This document shows positions 53,484 through 64,000 of a stretch of DNA of 64,000 bases, piece after piece; positions within the stretch are counted from its first letter, which is position 1; each line of letters begins with the position of its first letter. The notes under the pieces are model-generated. The model was not told the DNA's origin. It did not search any database and saw only the letters and a program-made list of their open reading frames with translations. Where the stretch lies: the NCBI GenBank assembly GCA_013396995.1, contig VWZP01007922.1, positions 806,001 through 870,000 of the forward strand. The letters run 5' to 3'. The DNA comes from Dicaeum eximium (taxonomy: Eukaryota > Chordata > Aves > Passeriformes > Dicaeidae). A program made the position numbers and the translations under genes.

Positions 53484-53888
53484 CAAGTATTTTCTATTTT
53501 ATTTTTTAAGGTTAAGGAAAGGAAAAACATCTGGAAAGGTTGAAACGGATAAGAAAAGATGTCATCAAACTCAGTGAAGAGTCTCTATATTCATTATCTT
53601 TTTACTATTTGTGTGTCACAAGTATTTTCTATTTTATTTTTTAAGGTTAAGGAAAGGAAAAACATCTGGAAAGGTTGAAACGGATAAGAAAAGATGTCAT
53701 CAAACTCAGTGAAGAGTCTCTATATTCATTATCTTTTTACTATTTGTGTGTCACAAGTATTTTCTATTTTATTTTTTAAGGTTAAGGAAAGGAAAAACAT
53801 CTGGAAAGGTTGAAACGGATAAGAAAAGATGTCATCAAACTCAGTGAAGAGTCTCTATATTCATTATCTTTTTACTATTTGTGTGTCA
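53484..53888. repeat. Exact triplication of a 135-bp unit
   Basis: Three head-to-tail copies occupy 53484-53618, 53619-53753 and 53754-53888. Each begins 'caagtattttctattttatt', contains 'ggaaaggttgaaacggataa' and ends 'ctatttgtgtgtca'. By reading they are identical at every base, and the array is exactly three units with one extra C beyond the end. The unit is AT-rich, has no frame of note and is not recognised as a transposon. Identity implies a very recent expansion, gene conversion, or an assembly artefact. Nothing similar to the unit was noticed elsewhere in the window. Confidence 0.96.
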
Positions 53889-55113
53889 CTAATGCATGTA
53901 GAATGGTATTATAAGTGTCTGTATTTTTATCAGACAGTTTAATAAATTATTCAGAGGTGAGATGAATCCAGAGAAGACTGCCTTCAAAAAATGTTCAATA
54001 TCTTCATGATGTTTTGGATTTTAAAAAAAAAAAAATAGAGTGTAAAGTGGAAGAGGGAGCAGAAGGGGTTGAACTTAATGGGATAACTCATCAACTTCCA
54101 AAAGACCCAGTGCAGAGGATCTGAAACTTTGGCACGAATTGTATTCATTTGCAGTTCATGTTGGTGAAGCTTGGCTGTGGATTTGAGAACTTTATGAGTT
54201 TGCACTGAAAGCTGTGAAACCTTCACTGTCCCAATACGTCAAATACTACTGACAAAATTTTGCTTGTGTTCTGGAGTAGTTGTTGGGGAAATCTTGACTG
54301 CAGCCCCTAAGCCTCTGGAAAACTGCTGATTTTGCTCTAGTGTTAATCTTCCTACTGTTATTGTGATAATAAATTAAGTAGCCCAGGCAGAAATCAGCAG
54401 CATACTCAATAACAGGTGGCAGTCACAGTTCTAAAAAGACAGTGGCTTATTACTGAGATGATTCACAGCAGCATATTCACACTTTGGCTATAAGCACTTT
54501 GAGGTGCACACCAGCTGTTCCTGCATGTCTTGTCCACACTTGAGAAACTACTGTCATAATAATAGTTTTAAGAATAATGGATTATTAAATGGGTTAAGTT
54601 AAACCTTTCAACAGTGTCAGTCAAAGCCAAAAAGCCCCAAAGAAAAAGCAGCTTTCAGGCCTCTTCATGCATCAAAGATTTCAGGTTGATGCTCACAGTG
54701 GTTCTCAGAATAATAATCCCACCTGTCAACATATTTGTTTCACTAGTTTTAGATCTCTGACAAGGCATCTTGTCTGAAACACCACCCTAAGAATGTTCTA
54801 AAAATTCAGCCAAGAAAATAATTTTCATTTTTCAAGCCCCTTTATCCCCTTCATGATTTCAGGTCCCGAGGCTTTAGAGCTGCTAAAAAATTGCAGGATT
54901 CAGTTGGGCAAGGGCAAAATACCATAACAGCCACCAGAGCCCAGTATCACTGAGTCTCACACATGGAGCAAGAGTCACTATTGGTTGTTGTGTGGATCTT
55001 CTAGAAACATCTTTTCCCCTATAGATCTTGATCGTTTTAAAATTATAACTTAAATTCAACTGACATTTCCTAGGCAACTGTACTTTGGCAGTCCTGGAAC
55101 ACAAACAAAAGTC

Positions 55114-55170
55114 ACAAACAAACCAAACCAAACCAAACCAAACCAAACCAAACCAAACCAAACCAAAAAA
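55114..55170. repeat. (AAACC)n microsatellite
   Basis: About ten pentamer units of AAACC, preceded by CAAAC words and ended by an A run. The minus-strand frames over it translate to a repeated FGLVW pattern, which is an artefact of the pentamer and not a gene. Pentanucleotide arrays like this are usually length-variable. Confidence 0.95.
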
Positions 55171-57739
55171 TTTTGCATTGAGGTAATGAAATTAATTTTT
55201 CTGTTTTCTTTTTTGATTTGTTTTGAAGAGAGTAACAAGCAGCAAATCATGAAAACCTCAAATTTTTTGAGATAACAGCTGCTTGGAATTATGCCAGCCC
55301 TGACCAAATGCTCTGCCTCTTATTTAAATACATTCTCCTATCTCAGGAACAATATGTTCCTTTTCTTTTTAAATTTTATTCTTTGCCTGTAGCATGTGGC
55401 TGTAAAAACAAATCACATCAGCTCACTTTATGCCAAATCCAAAGCATGAATTGCTTTCACTAATACACTCATACATCCACACTTAAAAAAATTGTTCCCA
55501 TGACTTTTAAAGCTCTAGAGCATTTATTTTATTCATTAAGAGGAATCAGACCTATAAAGGTACTCAAAATATATTGTTAAAGAAATAAAAAAACCCTGTT
55601 GCTAAATGATGCATCTGTAAATGAAATTATTAAATAGACTGATGGTTAAATGACATACAGATTTTGAAAGTCAGGGTAAAATTAACTGGAAACTGCTACC
55701 CAGTCGTTACTGTCCCTTGCACTATAAACATAGACTGAGCTTCATATCTATACCTGTCAATAACCTGAAGTCTACAATTCAGGCACTATACAAAGGCATT
55801 AGGTTCAACAGAAAAAACTGATGGAAGATTCCAAATATTGGCAAATTCTGGTATAGAACATTAGTAACCATCTGAGTAGAGGCAATTAACAAAATTGGGA
55901 AGGGGTCAGAGATGCAGATTCTGTGATCTTTCATGCACAGACTACTCTAGCTGATATTGAAATCAGGAATCAGTTTCTTTAAATGCCAATTTCCCCTCTC
56001 AGATTAGCTCAGGAGCAGGGGAAATGTAAAATGTAACAGAATCAGCATAACTTCCCTCCAACCAGTCGTGCCAATGTGTAAGTCAGGATCAGCCTAGCTC
56101 AGGCTGTGTTCAGGCTGCACATGGCAATTTTCAACCATCAGTGTGTGTGGCACTGATACTTGGATATCAGGAGCAATGTGCCAAAGAACAGCCTCTGGCT
56201 AAGTCTCCAACCACAGTCAGTCATGGCTGTATCCAGAACAACTGTCTCAGTTTCATTGGGTGCTTCTGCACAAGCTTCCAACCTGTGATCTGTTTTGCTT
56301 TTTCCAAACAGCTGGTTCAGAAGGTAAAAGATTATCAAAACATTGTAATTTTTTTTTAACTATACTAAAATGAGAAGAGATCAAAAGCATTCATAGCACA
56401 AAGATAATTCCTTTAGCAACTACTTAATCCTGAAGTTTATTTCAATCTTCTCCACTTACTTATCCTAAAAATAAACCCTGCATTTTCTCAGAAAATTTTA
56501 CTCTTGGCATTGCTTATTCACTTTCCACTTGATCTAACCTCAGCTCTAACTTTGACTCAGGTCAAATATAATCCTTAGTGCTCAGAAAGTGATTTTGGTT
56601 TGAAGTCTCAATCTGTTTTGCAAACATCAACAAACTCAGTCCATTCTATTTCCAAAAGTCAAGTATTATTCGAGGACTTAAAGTTACTGACAGAGCCTGG
56701 AAATGAAAACTGATGAAATCACTTCCAGGACAATCTATCTCTTAAGCAAAAGAAAACCTAGTTTTGAGGGAGTTTTGGTTGGGTTGCTGGTTGGGTGTTT
56801 TAAGAGTATAAGACACATTGTGTTATGCAGGAACAAAACTGAGCTAAATCACTTCTTGTGCTGTTCTTGTAACTGAAGTGAGACTGCATACAAGTGCTAA
56901 TCAGAAACTGTTCAATAGTATTTAACTGGTAAAATGCTGTCTTGCCTGTTCTAGAATGTTTTGATTTTGACTTCATTCTTACTATAAAAAGAATTTTGTA
57001 GTGATTTGATGAAAAAATTAGGTATTGATTTTCTCACTTGGTTCTCTGCTGTCTCTTTTTATTTTTAGAGAAAAGAGAACATATTTAGAATAGATGTTGC
57101 CTCAAAAATGTGAATTATTAATATTTGGTTGTCAAATGATCTTCTGATATTTCAGTATTAATTTGCTTGGGAATTTTTTCTTCAGTTCAAAATTCATAAT
57201 TTATGCAAAGAAGGAAAGTATCATGGCAGAAATGGGATGTCCTTTAAAATACAAATTCTACTTCAGTGAAGACCATGTACTCATTTCATTTTAAGAGCCT
57301 TGTAGTCAAGTTCTATAACAATCTTGTATGTGCTTTGTCTGTTTTGATTTTAAACACTTTTACATGCTGTCTCCATTTCCAAACAGAGTCTGAGTAGCTT
57401 TGATGGCATCCCTAACACAAAAGGAATAGAGACAGGATGGGAAGTTGTGGATGACAAAAAATGAAAATGTACATTTTTTACATTCCAAGTTAAGGAAACA
57501 GTGGCTTTACTGCTACAGGCCAAGCAAGGATTTCCCAATGGCATGTACAGGATGGTATGTGATCCTATATGGAGAACTACTACTCAATGTAGTTCATGTA
57601 TGAGTATGATGTTTCCATTGGCCTATACTAAAACTCTCTAAGCTGCTATAAAGAAAAGGTTTCTTTCTATATATTTTTAAACTTTCAGTTGAGTTGCTTT
57701 CAAAATGTTGATATAAACTTCTATTAATATTAATTCTAT

Positions 57740-57757
57740 TATAGAAATATTTCTATA
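57740..57757. repeat. Perfect 18-base AT palindrome
   Basis: TATAGAAATATTTCTATA equals its own reverse complement. A second perfect 12-base palindrome (ATTAATATTAAT) lies just before it at 57723-57734. In AT-rich DNA such palindromes arise by chance fairly often. Confidence 0.7.
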
Positions 57758-60387
57758 GTTTTTGGATGACAATGTTTGGTTTTATAGAGATTTGTCAAAT
57801 GCACATGATTTTAGTAAAGTTAAAGTATATGCAATGAACCAAACTAGTTCAGGTCTAACCCTAGTTTAGAGGTGCCAAAAAATATTGAAATGGGGTCCCA
57901 TCCAGCAAAAGTGTTCAGTCTCCAAAATTTTTCCTACCTTAAGTGGGAGTTATGTTGGTTCATTCTCTTATAATTCCTACAAAACTGAAATCTTGATTAC
58001 TGTGTCAAAGACTGTGCCAAAATACCATTTGTTAAAAAAGAGGGAGTTTACTTCAATTTTATATTGAAATATAAAGGGTTGGTTGGTACAGAAACAGCAT
58101 AGCACGTTTGCTCAGTCAAAAATAAGTAAAGGAACATCAGGGCACAGTTACTTAAAAAAGAAAATAGCTCGAGAATGTGACTAGAAAATATGAAAATAAA
58201 CAGGCATGTCAGCCAGTTGAGACATTTCTGGAAACAAGTGGGTCAGACATCCGCAAAACATATGGGATCAGTCTTAAGTGTGAGGTATTTATAATCAAGA
58301 GATGAGCTTCACAGTAGCTCCCATGTTCACCAGGGATCACAGTGTGACTGGAACTGACACACTGAATTTTAACAGTTGCATGATGCAGAGTGCATCAAAA
58401 TACAGCAGGTACACATAAGTGTGGGAAGACTGAACGCAAACCTAAATGGTGAGATTTTTTTACAAAGTGCTAAATACGCACAAATGTCCTGACACTTGAT
58501 GGTGTTTAAAAACTTGGATCTGATAATGAAGGCACCTCATTTCACAGGCATAGGAGTGGATGCCAGTTCTTTAAAAATATCTCTAATAGTTCTGCTGACA
58601 TATTTGGAATAGCAAAAATACACATGGGGTACTCCTTGCAGGTACCCAAAAAGATTTGCACATGAGTATGTCAGAGATTTTCTGCCCAACTCCATTTTTT
58701 CTACAGTCATCCTTCCCAGGGTTAATTTCCTTTTACATCCACGGCTTTAAAGTCAGAATAGCCTTTTCTCATTTAAATTTTTATCCAGTTTCAAATCATG
58801 GAAAAGCTAATTTTTAAAGGTCACGGTTTACCAGATTAGCATCGTGTGCACACAGTCAGACATGAGGTATCCATAGAGGTAGCAACACTTAGGAAAGGTG
58901 AAGGTTTCTGTTTTAATCCTGACCCTGACATGTCATTAATCCCAGCTAGAGACCAACTAATGCTCAGGTAGGGAGGAGCAGAAGCCACAAAAGTGCACAG
59001 TCTTGACAGAATTTATGGCCCAATGCAAGACTCATTTTAGTGCTGAAACACTCTTTTTCCCAAATACAGCAACGTCTGAAAAAAAAGTAAGGAGGCATGC
59101 AAGGAGAATAAATAATGTTCATTTGCAGGTAAAAGACTACAAATGGAAGATTTGTATTCAGGAAGTAAAAAAGAATAGAAGAATTTCTAAACAATAAATA
59201 AGAAAAGTGTGACTATTTCCTTTTTGTGTTATCCTGTGACACAGAAATAGGCATATCCGTGAGCTCATCGCTCTACAGGATGATTGGTAGCTTATGTGCC
59301 AATTTAGATTTTATAATGTCTGCACAGCTCCCTGTGCAAATGTTCAGCGCTGCTCATAATGCCCTTTGATGTTTTGCAGGTTTTGTTCAGATACTGGGGC
59401 AGCTACATGGATATCTGAGGGTCTCTTTTGGGTGAACTAATTTTGAGAGTAGTAAAGCCTGGAGCGACAGCGCGCATTTCCCACAGGGATGCCCGAGGTC
59501 TTCGGGAGCTGTCACTGGCACAGGCTGCAAGGAGAGGTGCTCCCCCCTCAAAGAGTAAAATGCTTTGGATGGTGGAGATAAACTGCTGGTTTCTTTTTGT
59601 CTCCAGACCTCTTGTGTACTCCCAAAACTCCATTTCTTGGCCTGTTGACACTGTTAATAGTATTTCCCTATAATTAACCAAGGAAGATTACCTAAAGGTG
59701 AAAAATAGCTTTTCCATTCAAGACAATTTTTAAGACTTTGCTTCTTTCTCTATGGGATCTCAGTGTTATCTTTCTCAGAGGCAATCTTAAACTGAGTGCT
59801 TTGAGAGATATCCAGATAACTTCAGCCTCCAAAAGAAAAATTCCTTGATACCAACACAGCACAAATGAAAAGTCTGGGGAAGAGGAGTAGTCCCATTAGA
59901 AGAATTTGATTTTAATAAGAGGAAGATGAAGTTAATTAAAACTCAGTGTCCATGAGAAAAAATATGAAGAAAGAGCTTTGGGGTTTTTCCTTTAGCTTTG
60001 CTCCAGCTGTTCCTATCTCCAAGCCAAATAAATGAGCCAAAATGATACAAGTTGGCAGCTTTTTTTATAGCAAGGGGATCATCTGTAAAATGGTTAGGTT
60101 GGTTTTGTTTTGCCATAACAAGATGGGGAGTATAGTTTCTAAGTTTTCAGCAGGAACTGAGCCAAAAGTTCTCACTGCTTTTTTAGCCTCTCTTCATTTT
60201 GCTGCCCATAAATTATACAATGAAATCCCTCTCCCTCAGAGCTACTCTCATGTCTGGACTTAGTCATCAGTTTCTCCTTTGCCTGTACAAACTTTAACCT
60301 TTCTAAGCACCTTCTGAGTTCTGTGCTTTCATTAATAATATGATTATGCTTAAAAATATCCACCTGTTTGTGTCTAATACAATAGGC

Positions 60388-60417
60388 CTTTGTGCATGCA
60401 AATTAGCTAATAATTGG
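60388..60417 (+). promoter_or_regulatory. Candidate SOX/POU/homeodomain site cluster
   Basis: CTTTGT (60388-60393, a SOX-type core) is followed two bases later by a perfect octamer ATGCAAAT (60396-60403, the POU-factor site). Next come AATTAGC and TAATAATT words and an inverted CCAAT box (ATTGG at 60413-60417). The known SOX-OCT composite has one base between the two cores; here there are two. The motifs are seen directly; a regulatory role is inference. Confidence 0.25.
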
Positions 60418-62484
60418 CCAGGTTTTAAATAGATGCTAGGACCCAAAATTTAATGGGAACATAATAAATCTTTTACTATTTCATCTATTATTAATTCTTT
60501 CCAGGCCACCCACTTTTCAAAGATTCAGACCAGGTGCTTCAAAACACAAGTACCCTCTGTATTCTAGACTAATCAGACCAGTGAGCTTGCACTCAGACAC
60601 AAACTCTCCCAGGCACTCTCAGTGACTGCCTGTTGTGATTGTCACAAACTTGGCTTGTTTCTGAAATAAGCCCTTTGGAAATTCCTCATTTTTTGTATCC
60701 ACAATCAGTGAGCATCCTTCTTCCCATTAGAGGTTAACAAGACCTCTCCCTAGGTCCCAGACCACTGAATCATGTCCAGGCCTAAACCTTAACAAGGCAA
60801 TACTGCCAACAAGTTATTTGCTTTTCTAACACATACACATCACTTAGAGCTTATTAGCTGCTATCTGTTTCACAGATTAAATCTCTCTTCTTGCTGATTA
60901 GGCTTGAAAGTATACAAAGAACATCCTTCTGAAGGAAATTTTACATATTTCACTTTTTGCAACAGTATGAACAGAGTATATGGGCTTAACTGACAGGTCA
61001 GGTGGTCATACATTATCCCTTTAAATCATTACACAAACTGATTGGCATTGTTTGGAAGTTTTAAATCATTCTGTATTTAACATCTGGTTCTCCAAAGACT
61101 TGAGAAATCCTTGAAAAGGCTGAATGTGCTGAAATTTCCTCAACAGAAAGAGAATTTATATATTTACTTTTGTCCTGCTCTTGGCCTCCTCTTGGCCCCA
61201 TAAAATGATTTGATGCTAAAAGAAATTCCTCACATCAGTGGATTTCCTGCTGTTTCCCCTCAATATGCATAAGGTCAAAATAAATCAGGTCTGTGGTCTG
61301 CCTTCTGTCTCTTAATGAATATTCCTCTCCATCTATGCTTTGTTTGACCAAGACAGTTTCATCTCAAGTTGGAATTAACAATCAACACCTCATTTTCGCA
61401 CATTTGCCTTTCCAGCTGATTCCCCTCATTCTGGCACACTGGAATCTGAGGAGTTTCATATGCTAAAGCACTAAGTGGTAGCCTCCAACAACTGCTGGGA
61501 GAAATGCTGCAGCTGGGCTCTGCTTACAAATACCAACCATTCAACCAGCAGGTGTACAACAAACAAATTAATTCATCAGGATCTCTAAGGTTTGCACAGA
61601 GAGGGACCTAATTCAGTCTTAACTAGGATCATTCCCCAGGTTAGTAACAGAAGAAAATCAGGAATTCCACTAAATTATCCTTCTGTCAGCCCTAAGCTCA
61701 AATAGAAGTTAACAAAATTGAAAATAAATCTCAGACTAAGAAGCTGGTTGAAGGAATCTAGAGGAATAAGGTGATTCTAAAAGGATGGCAAAAGAGAAAG
61801 GCAACATTTTGTACCCCCAGCTGTAAATAACCTAGGCAGCAGAGCAGTTTGCAGTCTGACACAGGAGATCAAGCCATTTCTTAACATCTCCTGAAAAATC
61901 AGAGCTGCTTAGAGTTGAAAGAAATGAATGATGATATTGTGTAGGAAACTGAGAGATAACTTTAACTCCTATAAACTACACTTCATCAGGGTTCTGGGAG
62001 AGGGGTGACTAGTCATGGTGATGAAATGGCAAACAGTCTGTGCACTAAGTTCCTCCAACATCTGGAGTTCTAACAAAAGTCACTGAAAACAGAAGTACTT
62101 CACAGTGCTGAAACTACAAAAATAAATAAATCAATCAAACCAATGACAAACTGGGCAGTATCCTGAGAGTACCTAAACAATAAATTTTGCCTAAGTCAAA
62201 GTGCTGGAAGACAAGGGTATAAATAAGGAAAGAGGTGTTCTTCCCACAGTCTTTGCTTTGAGATTCTCCATGAACCTCCTAGTTACCCTGTGGCTTTGTT
62301 TCCACTTCTGTAAGACTGAGAGATCAATGAGACGTGAGTTCTGGAAGACTATATCTCTGAGAGTTAATGAAGAGAGCCTAAATAATAATACCTAATATCA
62401 GTAAAAGTGCAGCATTTAATCAAAAGCAAACTCAGCTTTCAGCCAAACCTTCATTTCACCTCACAAACTGCATAAGTAAACATT

Positions 62485-62540
62485 AAAAAAAAAAAAAAAA
62501 CAAACAAAAAACCATAAATAAACATAAATAAACATAAATA
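62485..62540. repeat. A tract plus 10-mer tandem repeat
   Basis: Sixteen A are followed by CAAAC and AAAAA words, then three copies of a 10-base unit of the form AACATAAATA (62511-62540, first copy with one change). Read directly. Confidence 0.9.
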
Positions 62541-62624
62541 ACATTATTAAAATCTGAGTTTGTTTTCTCTCATTCAGGACATTGCTGAAAACATGGCCCA
62601 TTCTATAAAAGGGAAGTAGAGAGG
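62541..62624. other. Short spacer between opposing A-rich and T-rich tracts
   Basis: Ordinary AT-rich sequence between the two low-complexity arms, with no recognisable element. Confidence 0.5.
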
Positions 62625-62702
62625 TTATTTTGTTTCGTGGGGGGTTTTTTGTTGGTTTTTTATGTTGGTTTTTTTGGTTTTTTTTTTTTGTTTGTTTTTT
62701 TT
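62625..62702. repeat. T/G-rich low-complexity tract
   Basis: Nearly only T and G, with GG separating T runs of 5 to 12 bases. Its end (62676-62702) is close to the reverse complement of the A-rich arm at 62485-62513: both have the pattern A-run, C, AAA, C, A-run, CC when read in the same sense. Confidence 0.9.
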
Positions 62703-64000
62703 GAAGGTGAATGGAAGTTTTAGGCTGTCAGCATAACATGATAAGGAATCCCATTGTCAGGAACTCATTGGCTTCCACATCAATATTTATAATATATTAC
62801 TAAGCCTATACACTTGCTGATTTCACATCAATGCTCAACCTTTTCAATGATAAATTAATCATCCACCTTGAAGTACTGCAAAGTATTCTAGGCAGTTTAT
62901 AAATAACTCCTTCCATCAAATTCTCAGATCATACAATATCATCTGGACCGGTAGTCACGCCAACATTGGATTTGGCTTGTAACTCCTCCTCAAGGAATAA
63001 ACAGAGTCAATTCCATGATACAGCAAAAGGCTGATCAAAGAAATCAGGACAGAGGAAGTTATAAACAACTAGGTTATAAATAAGTGGATTAGTTGCTTTC
63101 ATTTTTCTGTCACAATTATTATTAATGATTCCTCAATCCTAACACATGACAATGGAGAGGATGTCACTCCATATCAATCTAATGTGTTGTACAGCTAATA
63201 CTAGTTGAGAACTAATCCAAAAGCAGAGAGGCAACCCCTGGTGGCATAGCTTGCCATTCTGTGTTATGTGTTCTTATTTTGCCACCTGTATGAGAGAAAT
63301 TGCAACCCTCCTTTTCCCCATATCCCCAGATTTGTATAACTTTCTATCATAGTTTCAAATGACTTCTTACCTAAAGTCAGCTGATGCAGCTGATGGCAGT
63401 CACTGCAAACTGATGGCATCACCAGCATTTTTGAATATGTCCAAGTAAACATTACTCAGTAATAAAATAAAAGTAATAAATAAGCAGTAATAAAATAGGC
63501 AGTTATTTTGTGTGATGAAGGAGCAGTGCTATCAGCCTGGAAGCATTCATGTTCCAGAGATGGAGTGGTATACATGGAGGGGTTAAAACACTGACCCAGG
63601 AACCAGAACAGGGCACAAGAACCCAGAGTGGGTTATGAGAATTCAATATAAGGTGTTCTTCCATCCTTTACTTGTAGTTATCTGGTTTAGGATTGTCTTT
63701 CACTATCTGGTCACATCAGAGAGCCCCAAGCACAATGGTGTTCCACTTGTAGCCTCTTAATGCCTATATAAAAAGTATGACACTTCAAGTCTTGGAGATT
63801 CAAATGAAAAATATATCAGCAAAAGTTATAAGAAAAACCTGTCCTGACATGAATGTTTCCCAGAGAAGGAAATTAAGATGTCACTTCAGTATCTTTCATC
63901 AATGCCAAATTCCCATGCACTAAATTCATAACTTACAATGTGTTGTTTCAAGACAGTGTGAATAATGAGATGAAGATTCTAGATATAAATTGATGCCTAG
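62703..64000. other. Unique AT-rich DNA, no gene seen
   Basis: No exon or repeat family is recognised. A small repeat built on 'cagtaataaaata' occurs twice in the A/T-rich stretch at about 63457-63501. Frames are under 65 codons. Confidence 0.6.

Larger units (their letters stand above)
53889..62484. other. Unique AT-rich DNA, no gene seen
   Basis: No gene is supported; frames are under 93 codons. The AAACC repeat at 55.1 kb is listed apart. A perfect 18-base AT palindrome lies at 57740-57757. A small CpG cluster is present at 59460-59515. A run of POU-, SOX- and homeodomain-like words lies at 60388-60417. Confidence 0.5.

Noticed and set aside
54883..55307. Minus-strand frames with a repeated FGLVW peptide
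   Set aside because: The pattern is simply the AAACC microsatellite translated.
1..64000. CRISPR arrays, operons, prophage, toxin-antitoxin or other prokaryotic systems
   Set aside because: The sequence is vertebrate nuclear DNA by its CR1 content and base composition. The only regular array, at 53.5 kb, has directly abutting identical units without spacers.

Overview
The window looks like an AT-rich, gene-poor stretch of a bird nuclear genome. The diagnostic evidence is interspersed repeats. Several CR1 (chicken repeat 1) LINE 3' ends are present, two of them with recognisable remnants of the avian-type terminal ATTCTATG-like octamers. There is also one fragment that reads like the 3' part of an avian ERVL-type retroviral LTR. 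The low CR1 load, frequent A/T tracts and lack of recognisable exons fit an intergenic region or a very long intron on a large chromosome. A passerine or other neoavian bird is my best guess, but it rests mainly on the LTR resemblance. Species and chromosome cannot be read from the sequence.

Layout. 1-3.4 kb holds unique AT-rich DNA with one old minus-strand CR1 scrap near 0.7 kb. 3.4-3.6 kb holds the LTR-like fragment. 3.6-18.6 kb is mostly unique sequence with short simple repeats. 18.6-19.5 kb has a plus-strand CR1 end, a 28-base assembly gap inside a T tract, a 29-bp tandem duplication and an A/C-rich tract. 23.7-24.5 kb is the largest mobile element, a minus-strand CR1 with a frameshifted remnant of the C-terminal part of its reverse-transcriptase ORF. 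30.9-31.2 kb is a much older CR1-like scrap. A GC-richer islet near 38.2-38.4 kb carries a minus-strand AATAAA and could be an LTR or retrocopy remnant. 49.4-49.76 kb is a plus-strand CR1 3' end. 51.2-51.4 kb is a diverged tandem duplication of about 100 bp. 53.48-53.89 kb is an exact triplication of a 135-bp unit, the most striking object in the window. 55.1 kb is an AAACC microsatellite. 62.5-62.7 kb holds oppositely oriented A-rich and T-rich tracts that could pair.

No protein-coding gene, tRNA, rRNA, recognised miRNA, CRISPR array or operon can be supported. Open reading frames are short and scattered on both strands, as expected by chance, apart from those lying over CR1. Several long repeat-free stretches look to me like candidate conserved noncoding elements or enhancers (near 27.3-27.9, 38.9, 42.4-42.7, 50.9-51.2 and 60.4 kb). 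That is a pattern impression that only comparative alignment can confirm. I found no evidence of a novel multi-gene system.
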